A stretch of 64,000 bases of DNA, from positions 1 through 64,000 of the forward strand of contig JAFSQV010000089.1 of assembly GCA_017446455.1 (NCBI GenBank), given 5' to 3'. The stretch comes from Paludibacteraceae bacterium. Its GTDB lineage: Bacteria; Bacteroidota; Bacteroidia; Bacteroidales; Paludibacteraceae. A program made the translations under genes and the position numbers. The notes below the pieces were generated by a model that was given only the letters and a program-made list of their open reading frames with translations, was not told the origin of the DNA and ran no database searches. The stretch's first letter is position 1. Every line of letters starts with the position of its first letter. This document shows positions 9,837-19,107 of this stretch, piece by piece.

Positions 9837-11870
9837 TTATTTGTCGTTTATAATCTGGTATGTTAATTCTTTGCGATTGATGATGACGGTGATTTTCTCT
9901 CCCAGGTATACGCGCTGGTAGATGATCTCGTCGGGTCGGTCGATGAGAGGGATGAAGTCGCCGTAGAGCAGCGGCATGGAGTGGCGGCGCATATGGATCA
10001 GTTCTGCCACTTGCGCGCGCATCGCTATCTCCTCTTCCTTCAGGTTCTCAAACCGCATCATATGGCGGTTGTCGGGGTCGTTGCCGCCCACCTCGGCATA
10101 CTCGTCGCCCTGGTAGATACAGGGCACACCGGGCAGCGTCATATTCAGTACCTCGAGCAGCAGTGCGCGCTTGTACGCTTTCTCTGCATCGCCGATACCT
10201 ACCTCGCGTGTCCAGCCTTCTTCCTTGCCCTGGCTCGCGATGTCGATGTCGCCACCGGCGATGGACGCAAAGCGTATCTGGTCGTGGTTGCCGGAGATAT
10301 TGCCCATCGTATGGTGTGCACCATAGGTACGGAGGGAGGTCAGTTCGTTGTTCAGTACTTCGTCCATACCTTTCAGTCCGCAGAGCGCCTCGCGCGCCGT
10401 GAAATAGACGTTAAAGTCAAACTGCGCATCGAGCATACCGGATTTCACGTAGCTGCCGATGAGCTCCGGACTGCCGTAGGTCTCGCCAATCATCCATATC
10501 GCGCGACCCGGCCAACGCTTCGCGATCTTCTGGCCGAGCATACGCCAATAGCCTTCGGGTATATGCTTGCACGCGTCGTGACGGAAACCGTCCAACTCGT
10601 AGTTAGCTAACCAATAGAGGGCGCTGTCCGTCATCGCCTCGCATACCTCCGGACGCTCCAGGTCCAAGGTCGGGATATGCTTGTCAAACCAGGTCGTGAG
10701 ACGCGCTTCGTCCCACAGCTCGAAATTACGACGTCCGTCGGGTAGGATAGAGTCGGTATGCCAGTCGGGGTGCTCCTGCAGCGTCGGCGAGTTGATATGC
10801 ATGTGGTTCGCGACATAATCGAGCACCACGTTGATCCCGTGCGCGTGCGCGGTGTCTAATAAGGTACGCAGCTCGTCCGGCGTGCCGAAGCGCTCTTCCA
10901 ACTTCGTCGCGTAGATAGGCCAATAGCCGTGGTAGCCGCTGAACTTCGTATAAGTCTTCGACGGGTCGTATTTATTGCCGTTCTTGAACTCATAGCAGCC
11001 CCATGCGTCATAAGGGTTCTGAGTGATCGGACTGATCCATATCGTGTTTATGCCCAGTTGGTCGAAATAGCCCTCGCTGATCTTCTTCGTGATACCCGCG
11101 AGGTCGCCGCCTTGATAATCGACGATGTCCAATACCTCCGGCGAGTTCATCTTCCAGTTGTTAGACGTGTTGCCGTCGCAGAAGCGGTCCACGAGCAGCG
11201 AGTAGAGCACCTGCGCTTGCGGGTCGTGGCGGTTCAGCTGACTTGCGTCGGTGATGACTTTGCCGTCTTGCAGCGGCAGCAGCATGTCGTTGTAGAGATA
11301 GCTCTCGTCCTCGGCGAAGATACGCAGGTAACTGCGGCCGGGCAGCGTGATGCCGGACAGGTCCAGCGTCCATGTGCCGTCTTCCTCTTCTTGCCAGAGG
11401 CTATGGTCAATCAGGCTGTTCTGCACGAAGGCCTCAAAACTCGGGTTCTCCACCGTGTCGTAGAAGCCCACCTGCAACTTGTTGTCGGCGTAGCCGAGCG
11501 ATATCAGGGCCTGGCGAACGGGCTTGGCGGGCAGCACAGGGATGGCAAAACTGCCGCTCTTGTCGAGGAACGTGATGGCGTGAATGCTGCGATCGCGGTT
11601 CACGATATCCATCTCGCGCAGCACGGCCGGTGTGCCGATATAGTTGATGCACTCCAGGTCCTCACCCGTCGTCCATTGCAATCCTTCCCATAGCGTCGTG
11701 TCGCCGTATAGCACCGGCACAAAGTCGGTCAGCACAACATGCGTCGTGTCGCTCAGCATGCGGATAGGTAGGATCGGTTTACTCTTCGCGATCGTGTCCG
11801 CGATGTTACTACTTGGTTCGCAACCTGCCCAAATCAGGGCTGTCAAAACGAAAAACAGTACTTTTCTCAT
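9837..11870 (-). CDS. GH13 alpha-amylase-family lipoprotein with N-terminal accessory domain
   Basis: A 677-residue lipoprotein (signal ends LIWAGC). About the first 200 residues precede the catalytic barrel and probably form beta-sandwich accessory domains. The GH13 motifs are present: DYVANH, DGFRHDACKH (nucleophile D432), IGETYG (acid/base E463) and SGNHDQ (D530). The family includes alpha-amylases, neopullulanases and cyclomaltodextrinases; exact specificity cannot be assigned. ATG 11870 starts the signal peptide; the longer frame from 11903 runs into the promoter. First gene of a two-gene operon with the shorter GH13 lipoprotein. Confidence 0.88.
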   Translation of the reverse strand: MRKVLFFVLTALIWAGCEPSSNIADTIAKSKPILPIRMLSDTTHVVLTDFVPVLYGDTTLWEGLQWTTGEDLECINYIGTPAVLREMDIVNRDRSIHAITFLDKSGSFAIPVLPAKPVRQALISLGYADNKLQVGFYDTVENPSFEAFVQNSLIDHSLWQEEEDGTWTLDLSGITLPGRSYLRIFAEDESYLYNDMLLPLQDGKVITDASQLNRHDPQAQVLYSLLVDRFCDGNTSNNWKMNSPEVLDIVDYQGGDLAGITKKISEGYFDQLGINTIWISPITQNPYDAWGCYEFKNGNKYDPSKTYTKFSGYHGYWPIYATKLEERFGTPDELRTLLDTAHAHGINVVLDYVANHMHINSPTLQEHPDWHTDSILPDGRRNFELWDEARLTTWFDKHIPTLDLERPEVCEAMTDSALYWLANYELDGFRHDACKHIPEGYWRMLGQKIAKRWPGRAIWMIGETYGSPELIGSYVKSGMLDAQFDFNVYFTAREALCGLKGMDEVLNNELTSLRTYGAHHTMGNISGNHDQIRFASIAGGDIDIASQGKEEGWTREVGIGDAEKAYKRALLLEVLNMTLPGVPCIYQGDEYAEVGGNDPDNRHMMRFENLKEEEIAMRAQVAELIHMRRHSMPLLYGDFIPLIDRPDEIIYQRVYLGEKITVIINRKELTYQIINDK

Positions 11871-11892
11871 GGTTACACACATTTTTGCGCTG

Positions 11893-11924
11893 CAAAAATA
11901 CAAAATTATTTTGACATATGCAAA
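11893..11924 (-). promoter_or_regulatory. Promoter of the GH13 lipoprotein operon
   Basis: Minus strand: TTTG (11924-11921), 20 nt, TATTTTTG (11900-11893). The -7 box begins an inverted repeat, ATTTTTGC-AGC-GCAAAAAT, extending to about 11882. It overlaps the divergent promoter of the M20 peptidase. Confidence 0.75.
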
Positions 11925-11940
11925 AAAAAACGTATCTTTG
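11909..11940 (+). promoter_or_regulatory. Promoter of the M20 peptidase gene
   Basis: TTTTG (11909-11913), 19 nt, TATCTTTG (11933-11940), 19 nt before the ATG at 11960. It shares most of its spacer with the divergent minus-strand promoter. Confidence 0.75.
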
Positions 11941-11959
11941 CAGCATAATTTTTATTATT

Positions 11960-13348
11960 ATGACCATTCAGGAGTATATGGCTGCGCATAGAGCGCGATT
12001 TATGGAAGAGTGGGCGAGTTTGATTCGCATCCCCAGTGTCAGTTGTCAAGAGGAGCACAAAGCGGATATGACGCGGTGCGCCGAGCGGTGGAAGGAACTG
12101 CTGCTCGAAGCCGGGTGCCAGAAAGCGGAAGTGCTGCCGAGCAAGGGAAACCCGTTTGTGTATGCGGAGTATACAAATACCAATCACCAATTACCAATTA
12201 CCAATACCAAAACGCCCACCGTTTTGGTCTATGCCCATTATGACGTGATGCCGGTGGAGCCGGTGGAGCAGTGGAAGTCCGATCCATGGGCGCCGGAGAT
12301 ACGCGACGGGCGGCTATATGCACGCGGAGCGGATGATGACAAAGGTCAGGCGATGATTCAGGCGAAAGCCTTCGAGTATATGGCGAAGACGGGTCAGCTG
12401 AACTGCAACGTGAAGTTTATCTTCGAGGGCGAAGAAGAGATCGGTTCTCCGTCGCTCGAAGCCTTCCTTGAGGACCATAAAGAGTTGCTGAAAGCCGATA
12501 CCATCTTAGTTTCCGATACCTCGATGATCGGCAAAGAGACGCCGTCTATTACGACGGGGCTGCGCGGGTTGGCGTACTGGCAGATTGAAGTGGATGGACC
12601 GAACAGAGACTTGCATTCCGGTCATTTCGGCGGGGCGGTGAAGAATCCTGTCAATGCGCTATGCGAGATGCTGGCGAGAGTGGTGGACGAGAACGGCCGC
12701 ATCACCATCCCGGGCTTCTACGACGACGTGCTGCCTATTCCCGAAGAGGAACGAAAGATGATCGCGCAGATACCGTTCTGCCAGGCGGCGTATAACAAAG
12801 CCATTGACGTGGACGATGTGTTCGGCGAGGTAGGGTACAGCACATTAGAGCGCAACTCCTGCCGCCCATCGTTCGATATCTGCGGTATCTGGGGCGGATA
12901 CACAGGCGAGGGCTCAAAGACCGTGCTGCCGAGCAAGGCGTTTGCAAAAGTCAGTTGCCGGCTCGTAGCCAACCAGGACCACGAGAAGATATCGAAGGCT
13001 TTCGTGGATTATATCCAATCCCTCGCGCCGAAAGGTGTACGCGTGCACGTCACGCCGATGCATGGCGGACAGGGGTATGTCTGCCCGATCGATATCCCCG
13101 CGTATAAGGCGGCAGAGAAAGGATTTGAGATCGCCTTTGGCAAACGTCCGTTGGCGGCCCGTCGCGGCGGCTCGATACCTATCATCGCGGCCTTCGAGCA
13201 GATACTCGGCTGTAAGACCATCCTCATGGGCTTCGGGTTGGAGCAGAACGCTATCCACTCGCCGAATGAGTCGATGGACCTCGAGGTATGGGAGAAGGGT
13301 ATCATTGCTGTGAGCGAGTTCTATAAAGCATACGCAAACAACCAATAA
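11960..13348 (+). CDS. M20 family metallopeptidase (dipeptidase)
   Basis: A 462-residue cytosolic enzyme of the M20/ArgE/DapE/PepV superfamily. Expected di-zinc residues are visible: His in YAHYDVMPVEP, Asp in ARGADDDKGQ, the Glu pair in EGEEEIGSP, Asp in DTSMIG and the late His in QNAIHSPNES. Likely a dipeptidase or carboxypeptidase; substrate unknown. ATG 11960 follows its promoter; an earlier ATG at 11918 lies inside it. Oddity: residues about 71-86 (YTNTNHQLPITNTKT) come from a heptanucleotide tandem repeat at 12180-12207, placed before a conserved beta-strand. Confidence 0.9.
   Translation: MTIQEYMAAHRARFMEEWASLIRIPSVSCQEEHKADMTRCAERWKELLLEAGCQKAEVLPSKGNPFVYAEYTNTNHQLPITNTKTPTVLVYAHYDVMPVEPVEQWKSDPWAPEIRDGRLYARGADDDKGQAMIQAKAFEYMAKTGQLNCNVKFIFEGEEEIGSPSLEAFLEDHKELLKADTILVSDTSMIGKETPSITTGLRGLAYWQIEVDGPNRDLHSGHFGGAVKNPVNALCEMLARVVDENGRITIPGFYDDVLPIPEEERKMIAQIPFCQAAYNKAIDVDDVFGEVGYSTLERNSCRPSFDICGIWGGYTGEGSKTVLPSKAFAKVSCRLVANQDHEKISKAFVDYIQSLAPKGVRVHVTPMHGGQGYVCPIDIPAYKAAEKGFEIAFGKRPLAARRGGSIPIIAAFEQILGCKTILMGFGLEQNAIHSPNESMDLEVWEKGIIAVSEFYKAYANNQ
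12180..12207 (+). repeat. Heptanucleotide tandem repeat inside the M20 peptidase gene
   Basis: Four 7-bp units: CCAATCA, CCAATTA, CCAATTA, CCAATAC. Translated in frame as an Asn/Thr/Gln-rich linker. Confidence 0.85.
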
Positions 13349-13350
13349 AC

Positions 13351-13380
13351 AAAAAAGGACGACTCGAGGTCGTCCTTTTT
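13351..13380. terminator. Bidirectional terminator after the M20 peptidase gene
   Basis: GGACGAC (13357-13363), loop TCGAG, GTCGTCC (13369-13375), flanked by an A-run and a T-run. It serves the convergent lipoprotein gene as well. Confidence 0.9.
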
Positions 13381-13398
13381 ATTTGGCGGTAGCGGCTA

Positions 13399-14778
13399 TT
13401 AGTCAGCCAGTCTCCAACCGTTTCTCTTGGAGTAGGTGAACGATACGTTGTGATCGGTCTTGGTACCGTTGGTCAGGCCAAGGTAAACACGTCCTACGCC
13501 GTTAACGCGAGCGAGCTTGAGGGTAGCTGTAGCGGTTGCCCAAGCTTCTTTCTGGTTTCCGTGCTCTTCGATGTCGTCGATGTCGCTAACGCGAACGACG
13601 CCACCCAGCAGTTTCACGGTCTCGAAATGCTCTTTCTCTTTTGCCAACTCATACAGCGTCGGGTCGGTATGCTCTACGTATGCCAGGCTACCGGATGTCT
13701 CGCACATCTCGAAGTCATCCTCTTCGGGCTCGGGTTCGGGAGCCTGATATTGCGGCATACGAGCCATAGCCTGGCGCAACTCTGCCTCGATCTTGTCGCG
13801 TTGCTCTTTTGCTGCGCGAGCTGCCAGGATCTCTTCCTTGGTCAGCGTGCCTGCCAGCGAGCAAACAGTCTGGTTGAGCGAACGCAGTTTGTCCGGAGCG
13901 ATGTAAGCGAGGTCCTCGATAACGACCGGATTCTCTGCGCTCATCACGTAGAGGAAGTCGTTCTCGCCAATCGACACGAGGTAAGCGTTTTTCATACGCG
14001 GCATACGCAGGATGGTCATGTTCTGTACCAGTTCCGGCGTCAACTCAGCATCGCGGGTGAAGGGGTTGCTACCCAGTTTGTCCACACCGTAGGAAGCGAG
14101 CGTGTTGAGCAGGCGCATCGCGCATACCATCTTGGCATCCATCAGACTCTGGTTGTAGCTCTGACCGGCTTGGAGACCAGCATAGAAGGTCTTGAGGGCG
14201 TCTTTGATCGGAGCGGGCACGAGGGTGTCGGTCGTCGGGATACCCCAAGGATCCTGGTCAAGCGACGGGATCAGGAAAGCTTTTGCTTCTTCCTCGGTGA
14301 TGCGATCCTCGGGGAAGACAGGTTTCTTCGGGCTCTCGCGCAGCCACCAGCCTTTCCAGGTCAGATCTACGGTTACCCAATAAGTCGATCCGGACTCGGT
14401 AACAATCTCCTCGCACTGCATCTTGATGATATTGTTCGCTGCCAGCTTCATGAGCTTGAGACGCTCAGCGTAGCTGTTGCACTCATAATAACCGATACGA
14501 ACGGGAGCGGTGAGGCGAAGTTGATCTGCCTTCTTCAACTGCTGACGCAGTAAATGCTTCGCAATGAATTTGTAGAGTTTCTTCGGGCTCTCCGGCTCTT
14601 GAGCTTGCTCTGCATCTTTGTCGGGAGGAACCAGTTTGTAGTACTTCTGCTCGATCGAACCGTCTTTGTACACAGTGATCTTCGACTCCTCTCTCTGTAC
14701 GCTCTCTACTCGTTTACAAGCAGAGAAACCGCCTGCTATCAGCAGCAGACCCAATACGTAGATAAAGCTTCTTTTCAT
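13399..14778 (-). CDS. Uncharacterised lipoprotein
   Basis: A 459-residue protein with signal peptide and lipobox (GGFSAC, about Cys20). No family recognised. Visible features are a charged central region, the acidic low-complexity segment EPEPEEDDFEMCE at about residues 350-362, and a C-terminal beta-rich segment (TATLKLARVNGVGRVYLGLT) that may be a small globular domain. It is monocistronic, between a shared terminator (13351-13380) and its own promoter (14844-14875). The divergent neighbour is the membrane pyrophosphatase. Function unknown. Confidence 0.75.
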   Translation of the reverse strand: MKRSFIYVLGLLLIAGGFSACKRVESVQREESKITVYKDGSIEQKYYKLVPPDKDAEQAQEPESPKKLYKFIAKHLLRQQLKKADQLRLTAPVRIGYYECNSYAERLKLMKLAANNIIKMQCEEIVTESGSTYWVTVDLTWKGWWLRESPKKPVFPEDRITEEEAKAFLIPSLDQDPWGIPTTDTLVPAPIKDALKTFYAGLQAGQSYNQSLMDAKMVCAMRLLNTLASYGVDKLGSNPFTRDAELTPELVQNMTILRMPRMKNAYLVSIGENDFLYVMSAENPVVIEDLAYIAPDKLRSLNQTVCSLAGTLTKEEILAARAAKEQRDKIEAELRQAMARMPQYQAPEPEPEEDDFEMCETSGSLAYVEHTDPTLYELAKEKEHFETVKLLGGVVRVSDIDDIEEHGNQKEAWATATATLKLARVNGVGRVYLGLTNGTKTDHNVSFTYSKRNGWRLAD

Positions 14779-14843
14779 TGTAATAAAGATTAAAAATTGT
14801 TTGTTATAAGGTTAATTTTTAACTCTTCGCATACTTTGCGCTG

Positions 14844-14875
14844 CAAAAGTACAACTTTTTTTTGGAATACGCAAA
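14844..14875 (-). promoter_or_regulatory. Promoter of the uncharacterised lipoprotein gene
   Basis: Minus strand TTTG (14875-14872), 20 nt, TACTTTTG (14851-14844). The box starts an imperfect inverted repeat: TACTTTTGC-AGC-GCAAAGTA. Confidence 0.75.
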
Positions 14876-14910
14876 TATTTTTTAATTTTGTAGTATATTT
14901 TCATTTTTTG

Positions 14911-14942
14911 TTTGCATATATTGAAAAAAAGCAGTAACTTTG
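14911..14942 (+). promoter_or_regulatory. Promoter of the membrane pyrophosphatase gene
   Basis: TTTG (14911-14914), 20 nt, TAACTTTG (14935-14942), with an inverted repeat ACTTTGC-GCTC-GCAAAGT spanning box and start region. It leaves a leader of roughly 70 nt before the ATG at 15020. Confidence 0.75.
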
Positions 14943-15019
14943 CGCTCGCAAAGTGTGAGAAAACGAAACAACAAACAATTTAACACAAATTAATACCAAT
15001 TTTCTAAACACAAAATCGT

Positions 15020-17236
15020 ATGAATGATTTAACAGTTTTGATGTATGTCGTATTAGCGGCATCTATCTTAGCGCTCGGTTTTGCGTACTTCTTCTACCGC
15101 TCGATGTTGAGCAAGGACGAAGGCACAGAACTGATGAAGACCATTGCGTCGCACGTGCGTAAAGGCGCAATGGCGTATCTGAAACAGCAGTACAAAGTAG
15201 TGACGATCGTGTTCGTCGTATTGGCTGCTATCTTTGCCATCATGGCGTATTTCAATCTCCAGAACGGTATCGTATGGTTCGCGTTCCTGACCGGCGGTTT
15301 CTTCTCCGGCTTGGCGGGTTTCTTCGGCATGAAGACGGCGACCTATGCTTCGGCACGAACCGCTAACGCGGCGCGTCAGAGTCTGAACGCCGGTTTGCAG
15401 GTCGCTTTCCGCTCGGGCGCTGTGATGGGTTTGACGGTAGTAGGTTTGGCGCTGTTAGATATCGCCGGATGGTTCCTCATCCTGCAGAAGACGGGTCTGC
15501 TCGCGCTCGTAGGTGCGGACGGTGACTTGATCACCATCACTACGACGATGCTGACCTTCGGTATGGGTGCCTCGACGCAAGCGCTGTTTGCCCGCGTCGG
15601 CGGCGGTATCTATACGAAAGCAGCGGACGTAGGCGCAGACCTCGTAGGTAAGACCGAATATAACATCCCGGAGGATGATCCTCGTAACCCCGCGACGATC
15701 GCGGATAACGTAGGCGACAACGTAGGTGACGTAGCCGGTATGGGTGCGGACCTGTATGAGTCCTACGCTGGTTCTATCCTCGCAACGATGGCGCTCGGTG
15801 CTTCGGCTTTTGCCTTAGTGCCGGAGATGCAGCTCAAAGCGGTGCTCGCGCCTTCGCTCATCGCGGCATGCGGCGTGCTGCTGTCGCTGATCGGTATCTT
15901 CATGGTGAAGACCAAAGAGGGCGCAGGCATGAAAGAACTGCTGCGCGCCCTGTCTATCGGTACCAACACCGCGGCGTTCCTCATCGCCGGTGTGACCTTC
16001 GGTATCTTCTACTGGCTGCTTGGCGACAACCCTGCTGCGCCGAATCAATGGTGGCAGGTGAGCCTCTCGGTGGTAGTAGGCCTGCTCGCCGGTGTGATCA
16101 TCGGCAAATCGACCGAGTACTACACGAGCCAGAGTTATAAGCCGACCCAGAAAGTGAGTGAGAGTTCGCAGACCGGACCTGCCACCGTGATCATCAGCGG
16201 TCTGGGTCTGGGTATGCTCTCGACGGCTATCCCGGTCATCACCGTAGGTGTAGCGATCATCCTCGCGTATCTCTGCGCGAACGGTTTCGCTATTGAGTTC
16301 AGCGCCCAGAACCTGAGTATGGGTCTCTACGGCATCGGTATCGCCGCTGTCGGCATGCTCTCGACGCTGGGTATCACGCTGGCTACGGATGCGTATGGAC
16401 CTATCGCCGACAACGCCGGCGGTAACGCGGAAATGTCGGGTCTGCCTGCAGAAGTACGTCAACGCACCGACGCCCTCGACGCGCTGGGCAACACCACCGC
16501 CGCCACGGGTAAAGGTTTTGCGATCGGTAGTGCAGCCCTCACGGCGCTCGCATTGTTAGCTTCCTATATAGAGGAGATCAAGATCGCGCTCATCCGCACG
16601 GGTGAGGCCCTGCCGAACGGGGTAGAGGCGGCGAAAGCGACGCTCGTGGACTTCATGGACGCGTATAACGTCAACCTGATGAACCCGATCGTGCTGGTAG
16701 GTATCTTCATCGGCTCAATGATGGCCTTCCTGTTCTGCGGCTTGACGATGAACGCTGTCGGCCGCGCGGCACAGAAGATGGTGGAGGAGGTGCGTCGTCA
16801 GTTCCAGACCATCAAGGGTATCCTCGAAGGCAAGGCCGATCCGGACTATGCGCGCTGCGTAGAGATTTCGACCAAGGGCGCACAACATGAGATGTTGCTG
16901 CCGTCTATCCTTGCCATCATCGTTCCGATCATCACGGGTCTCGTTCTCGGCGTAGCCGGTGTACTGGGACTGCTCGTCGGCGCTCTGGCAACAGGCTTCG
17001 TACTGGCTGTGTTCATGGCGAACGCCGGCGGCGCATGGGACAACGCGAAGAAATATGTCGAGGAAGGACACTTTGGCGGTAAGGGCAGTGACTGCCACAA
17101 GGCTACCGTAGTAGGCGACACCGTCGGTGACCCGTTCAAAGACACGGCGGGACCATCCCTCAACATCCTCATCAAACTGATGTCGATGGTATCCATCGTG
17201 ATGGCCGGATTGACCGTCACTTACCACTTGTTATAA
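15020..17236 (+). CDS. hppA: Membrane-bound ion-pumping pyrophosphatase (K+-dependent type)
   Basis: A 738-residue polytopic membrane protein of the M-PPase family (about 16 helices). It hydrolyses cytosolic pyrophosphate and pumps H+ and/or Na+ outward. The active-site signature is present as KAADVGADLVGKTEYN, followed by the conserved acidic motif IADNVGDNVGDVAGMGADL and a late GDTVGDPFKDTAGPS. The segment GNTTAATGKGFAIGS has Ala where K+-independent enzymes carry Lys, which points to the K+-dependent subclass. That subclass includes many Na+ pumps, but the ion cannot be decided here. Strong family call. The next gene starts 1 nt after its stop. Confidence 0.96.
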   Translation: MNDLTVLMYVVLAASILALGFAYFFYRSMLSKDEGTELMKTIASHVRKGAMAYLKQQYKVVTIVFVVLAAIFAIMAYFNLQNGIVWFAFLTGGFFSGLAGFFGMKTATYASARTANAARQSLNAGLQVAFRSGAVMGLTVVGLALLDIAGWFLILQKTGLLALVGADGDLITITTTMLTFGMGASTQALFARVGGGIYTKAADVGADLVGKTEYNIPEDDPRNPATIADNVGDNVGDVAGMGADLYESYAGSILATMALGASAFALVPEMQLKAVLAPSLIAACGVLLSLIGIFMVKTKEGAGMKELLRALSIGTNTAAFLIAGVTFGIFYWLLGDNPAAPNQWWQVSLSVVVGLLAGVIIGKSTEYYTSQSYKPTQKVSESSQTGPATVIISGLGLGMLSTAIPVITVGVAIILAYLCANGFAIEFSAQNLSMGLYGIGIAAVGMLSTLGITLATDAYGPIADNAGGNAEMSGLPAEVRQRTDALDALGNTTAATGKGFAIGSAALTALALLASYIEEIKIALIRTGEALPNGVEAAKATLVDFMDAYNVNLMNPIVLVGIFIGSMMAFLFCGLTMNAVGRAAQKMVEEVRRQFQTIKGILEGKADPDYARCVEISTKGAQHEMLLPSILAIIVPIITGLVLGVAGVLGLLVGALATGFVLAVFMANAGGAWDNAKKYVEEGHFGGKGSDCHKATVVGDTVGDPFKDTAGPSLNILIKLMSMVSIVMAGLTVTYHLL

Positions 17237-17237
17237 T

Positions 17238-18506
17238 ATGAAGATTTACAGAGGAAACATTCTTTTCACACCCACTCCGGAACAGTTTACTGTTCTGGAG
17301 CGCGGGTATGTGATCGTCGGCGATGACGGCATCATCATCAAGACCTGTCAGGATCTGCCGGATGACTGCCGGAATGTAGAAGTGGTCGATTTCGGCGACC
17401 AGCTGGTGATGCCTGCGATGAACGACCTGCATGTCCATGCACCGCAGTACCGTAACCTCGGTATCGCGATGGACATGGAGTTGCTGCCATGGCTCAACAC
17501 CTATACCTTCCCGGAGGAGGCGAAGTACAAAGACCTCAAGTACGCCGAGCGTATGTACCGTCGGTTTGTGCGCGACCTATGGAAATTAGGTACGATGCGC
17601 GCGGCGATCTTCGCCACCATCCATCCGGATGCGACTTGTCTCTTAGCGGGCCTGCTCAACGAAGCGGGTATGGGCGGTATGGTAGGTCTGGTAGGTATGG
17701 ACCGCAACAGCCCCTCTACGCTGAGCAACACCGTCGAGCAGGCGGTAGAAGGCACCAAGCGGGTGATGGAGCATACGAAGCACATGCCGCTCGTCTCGGC
17801 TATCGTCACGCCGCGCTTCGTACCTAGTTGTACGCCGCGTATGATGACGGCGCTGGGTAAGTTAGCGAACGACTACAAACTGCCCGTGCAGTCGCACTTG
17901 AGCGAGAACCGGTCGGAGATAGCCTGGGTGGCGCAACTCGAGCCGCAGTCCACGTGCTACGGCGACGCGTACCACCGCTATGGCATGTTCGGTCAGACAC
18001 CGACTCTCATGGCGCACTGTTGCTACACCGACGGCAAGGAGTTCGAGCTGATGCGTAAGAACCACGTCTTCGCCGTCCATTGTCCGACGAGCAACTGCAA
18101 CCTCGGCTCGGGTATCGCGCCTATCCGCCGCTTCATGTCGGCCGGCATACCTGTCGCCCTGGGCTCGGATGTGTCTGCAGGCAGCGGGTTCTCTATCTTC
18201 CGCGTGATGCACTATACGCTGCAGATGTCGAAGATGCAGTGGGTCCGCACGAACCACGAGGACCAGTTCCTCAGCCTGAGCGAAGCGTTCTGGTTGGCTA
18301 CCAAGTCCGGCGGCGCGTTCTTCGGCAAGGTCGGTTCGTTCGAGCCGGGCTACGCCTTCGATGCGCTCGTAGTGGACGACAGCGACCTCAATTTCGATAA
18401 CTACTCGATCCAGCATCGCCTGGAGCGCTATATCTACTTAGGTGACGACCGTCAACTGACCCGCCGCTTCTGCAATGGAAAAGAGATTGAAGCTCCTAAG
18501 ATTTGA
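17238..18506 (+). CDS. guaD: Guanine deaminase-like amidohydrolase
   Basis: A 422-residue metal-dependent hydrolase. The first metal site is DLHVHAPQY, and the HAPQY variant is characteristic of guanine deaminases. TPRFVPSCT matches their substrate-binding loop. Further catalytic elements are QSHLSEN, MAHCCYT, HCPTSN and the Asp in LGSDVSAG. It would convert guanine to xanthine plus ammonia in purine salvage. It follows hppA with 1 nt between and its 3' end overlaps the lipoate ligase-like gene by 32 nt, so the three are likely co-expressed. Confidence 0.85.
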   Translation: MKIYRGNILFTPTPEQFTVLERGYVIVGDDGIIIKTCQDLPDDCRNVEVVDFGDQLVMPAMNDLHVHAPQYRNLGIAMDMELLPWLNTYTFPEEAKYKDLKYAERMYRRFVRDLWKLGTMRAAIFATIHPDATCLLAGLLNEAGMGGMVGLVGMDRNSPSTLSNTVEQAVEGTKRVMEHTKHMPLVSAIVTPRFVPSCTPRMMTALGKLANDYKLPVQSHLSENRSEIAWVAQLEPQSTCYGDAYHRYGMFGQTPTLMAHCCYTDGKEFELMRKNHVFAVHCPTSNCNLGSGIAPIRRFMSAGIPVALGSDVSAGSGFSIFRVMHYTLQMSKMQWVRTNHEDQFLSLSEAFWLATKSGGAFFGKVGSFEPGYAFDALVVDDSDLNFDNYSIQHRLERYIYLGDDRQLTRRFCNGKEIEAPKI

Positions 18507-19107
18507 AGAAGGACTGGCATTGACCGAATACCTGCAAAAGGAGCAGGAACTGGTAAAGAGCGTCGCAGAACCGAAGCTCTTTACTTGGATTGTGTCGCCG
18601 ACGGTCATCTACGGGCGGCATCAGAGCGCGGAGGTGGAGGTCAACGAGGCCTACTGCCGCGAGCACGGTATCTCCGTCGTGCAGCGCAAGAGCGGGGGAG
18701 GGTGCGTCTATGCCGACGAAGGCAACCTGATGATCTCTTTTATCTCGCCGAGCACCCATAGCGAGCAGGTCTTTGCGCAATTCCTGGCGATGGTCGCTCA
18801 GGCGCTGCAAGCCAAAGGACTGCCGGCGGTGACGACTGCGCATAATGACATCCTTGTGGACGGAAGAAAAGTGTCCGGCTGCGCGTGCTTCACCGCGCCG
18901 ACAGGTACGATTGTTCATGGCACCTTACTCTATGACGTCAACCTCGAAGCGATGCTTGCGGCTATCACGCCGACCACCGCCAAACTTGCCAAACACGGCG
19001 TAGCGTCCGTAAGACAGCGCGTGGCCAACCTCAGAGAGTTGACCACGGCATTCGAATCCATTCACGCCTTACGCGCGTATATAGAAGGATATATAGGGAA
19101 CTTATAA
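18475..19107 (+). CDS. Lipoate-protein ligase A-like protein
   Basis: A 210-residue protein of the biotin/lipoate A/B ligase family. The ligase signature appears as RKSGGGCVYADEGNL (about 66-80), and the lipoyl-AMP Lys region follows in HNDILVDGRKVSGCA. At 210 residues it has only the catalytic domain and lacks the C-terminal accessory domain of E. coli LplA, so it may be a lipoyl transferase or need a partner. It starts inside guaD (32-nt overlap) and is convergent with rsmG, overlapping by 6 nt. Confidence 0.85.
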   Translation: MEKRLKLLRFEEGLALTEYLQKEQELVKSVAEPKLFTWIVSPTVIYGRHQSAEVEVNEAYCREHGISVVQRKSGGGCVYADEGNLMISFISPSTHSEQVFAQFLAMVAQALQAKGLPAVTTAHNDILVDGRKVSGCACFTAPTGTIVHGTLLYDVNLEAMLAAITPTTAKLAKHGVASVRQRVANLRELTTAFESIHALRAYIEGYIGNL

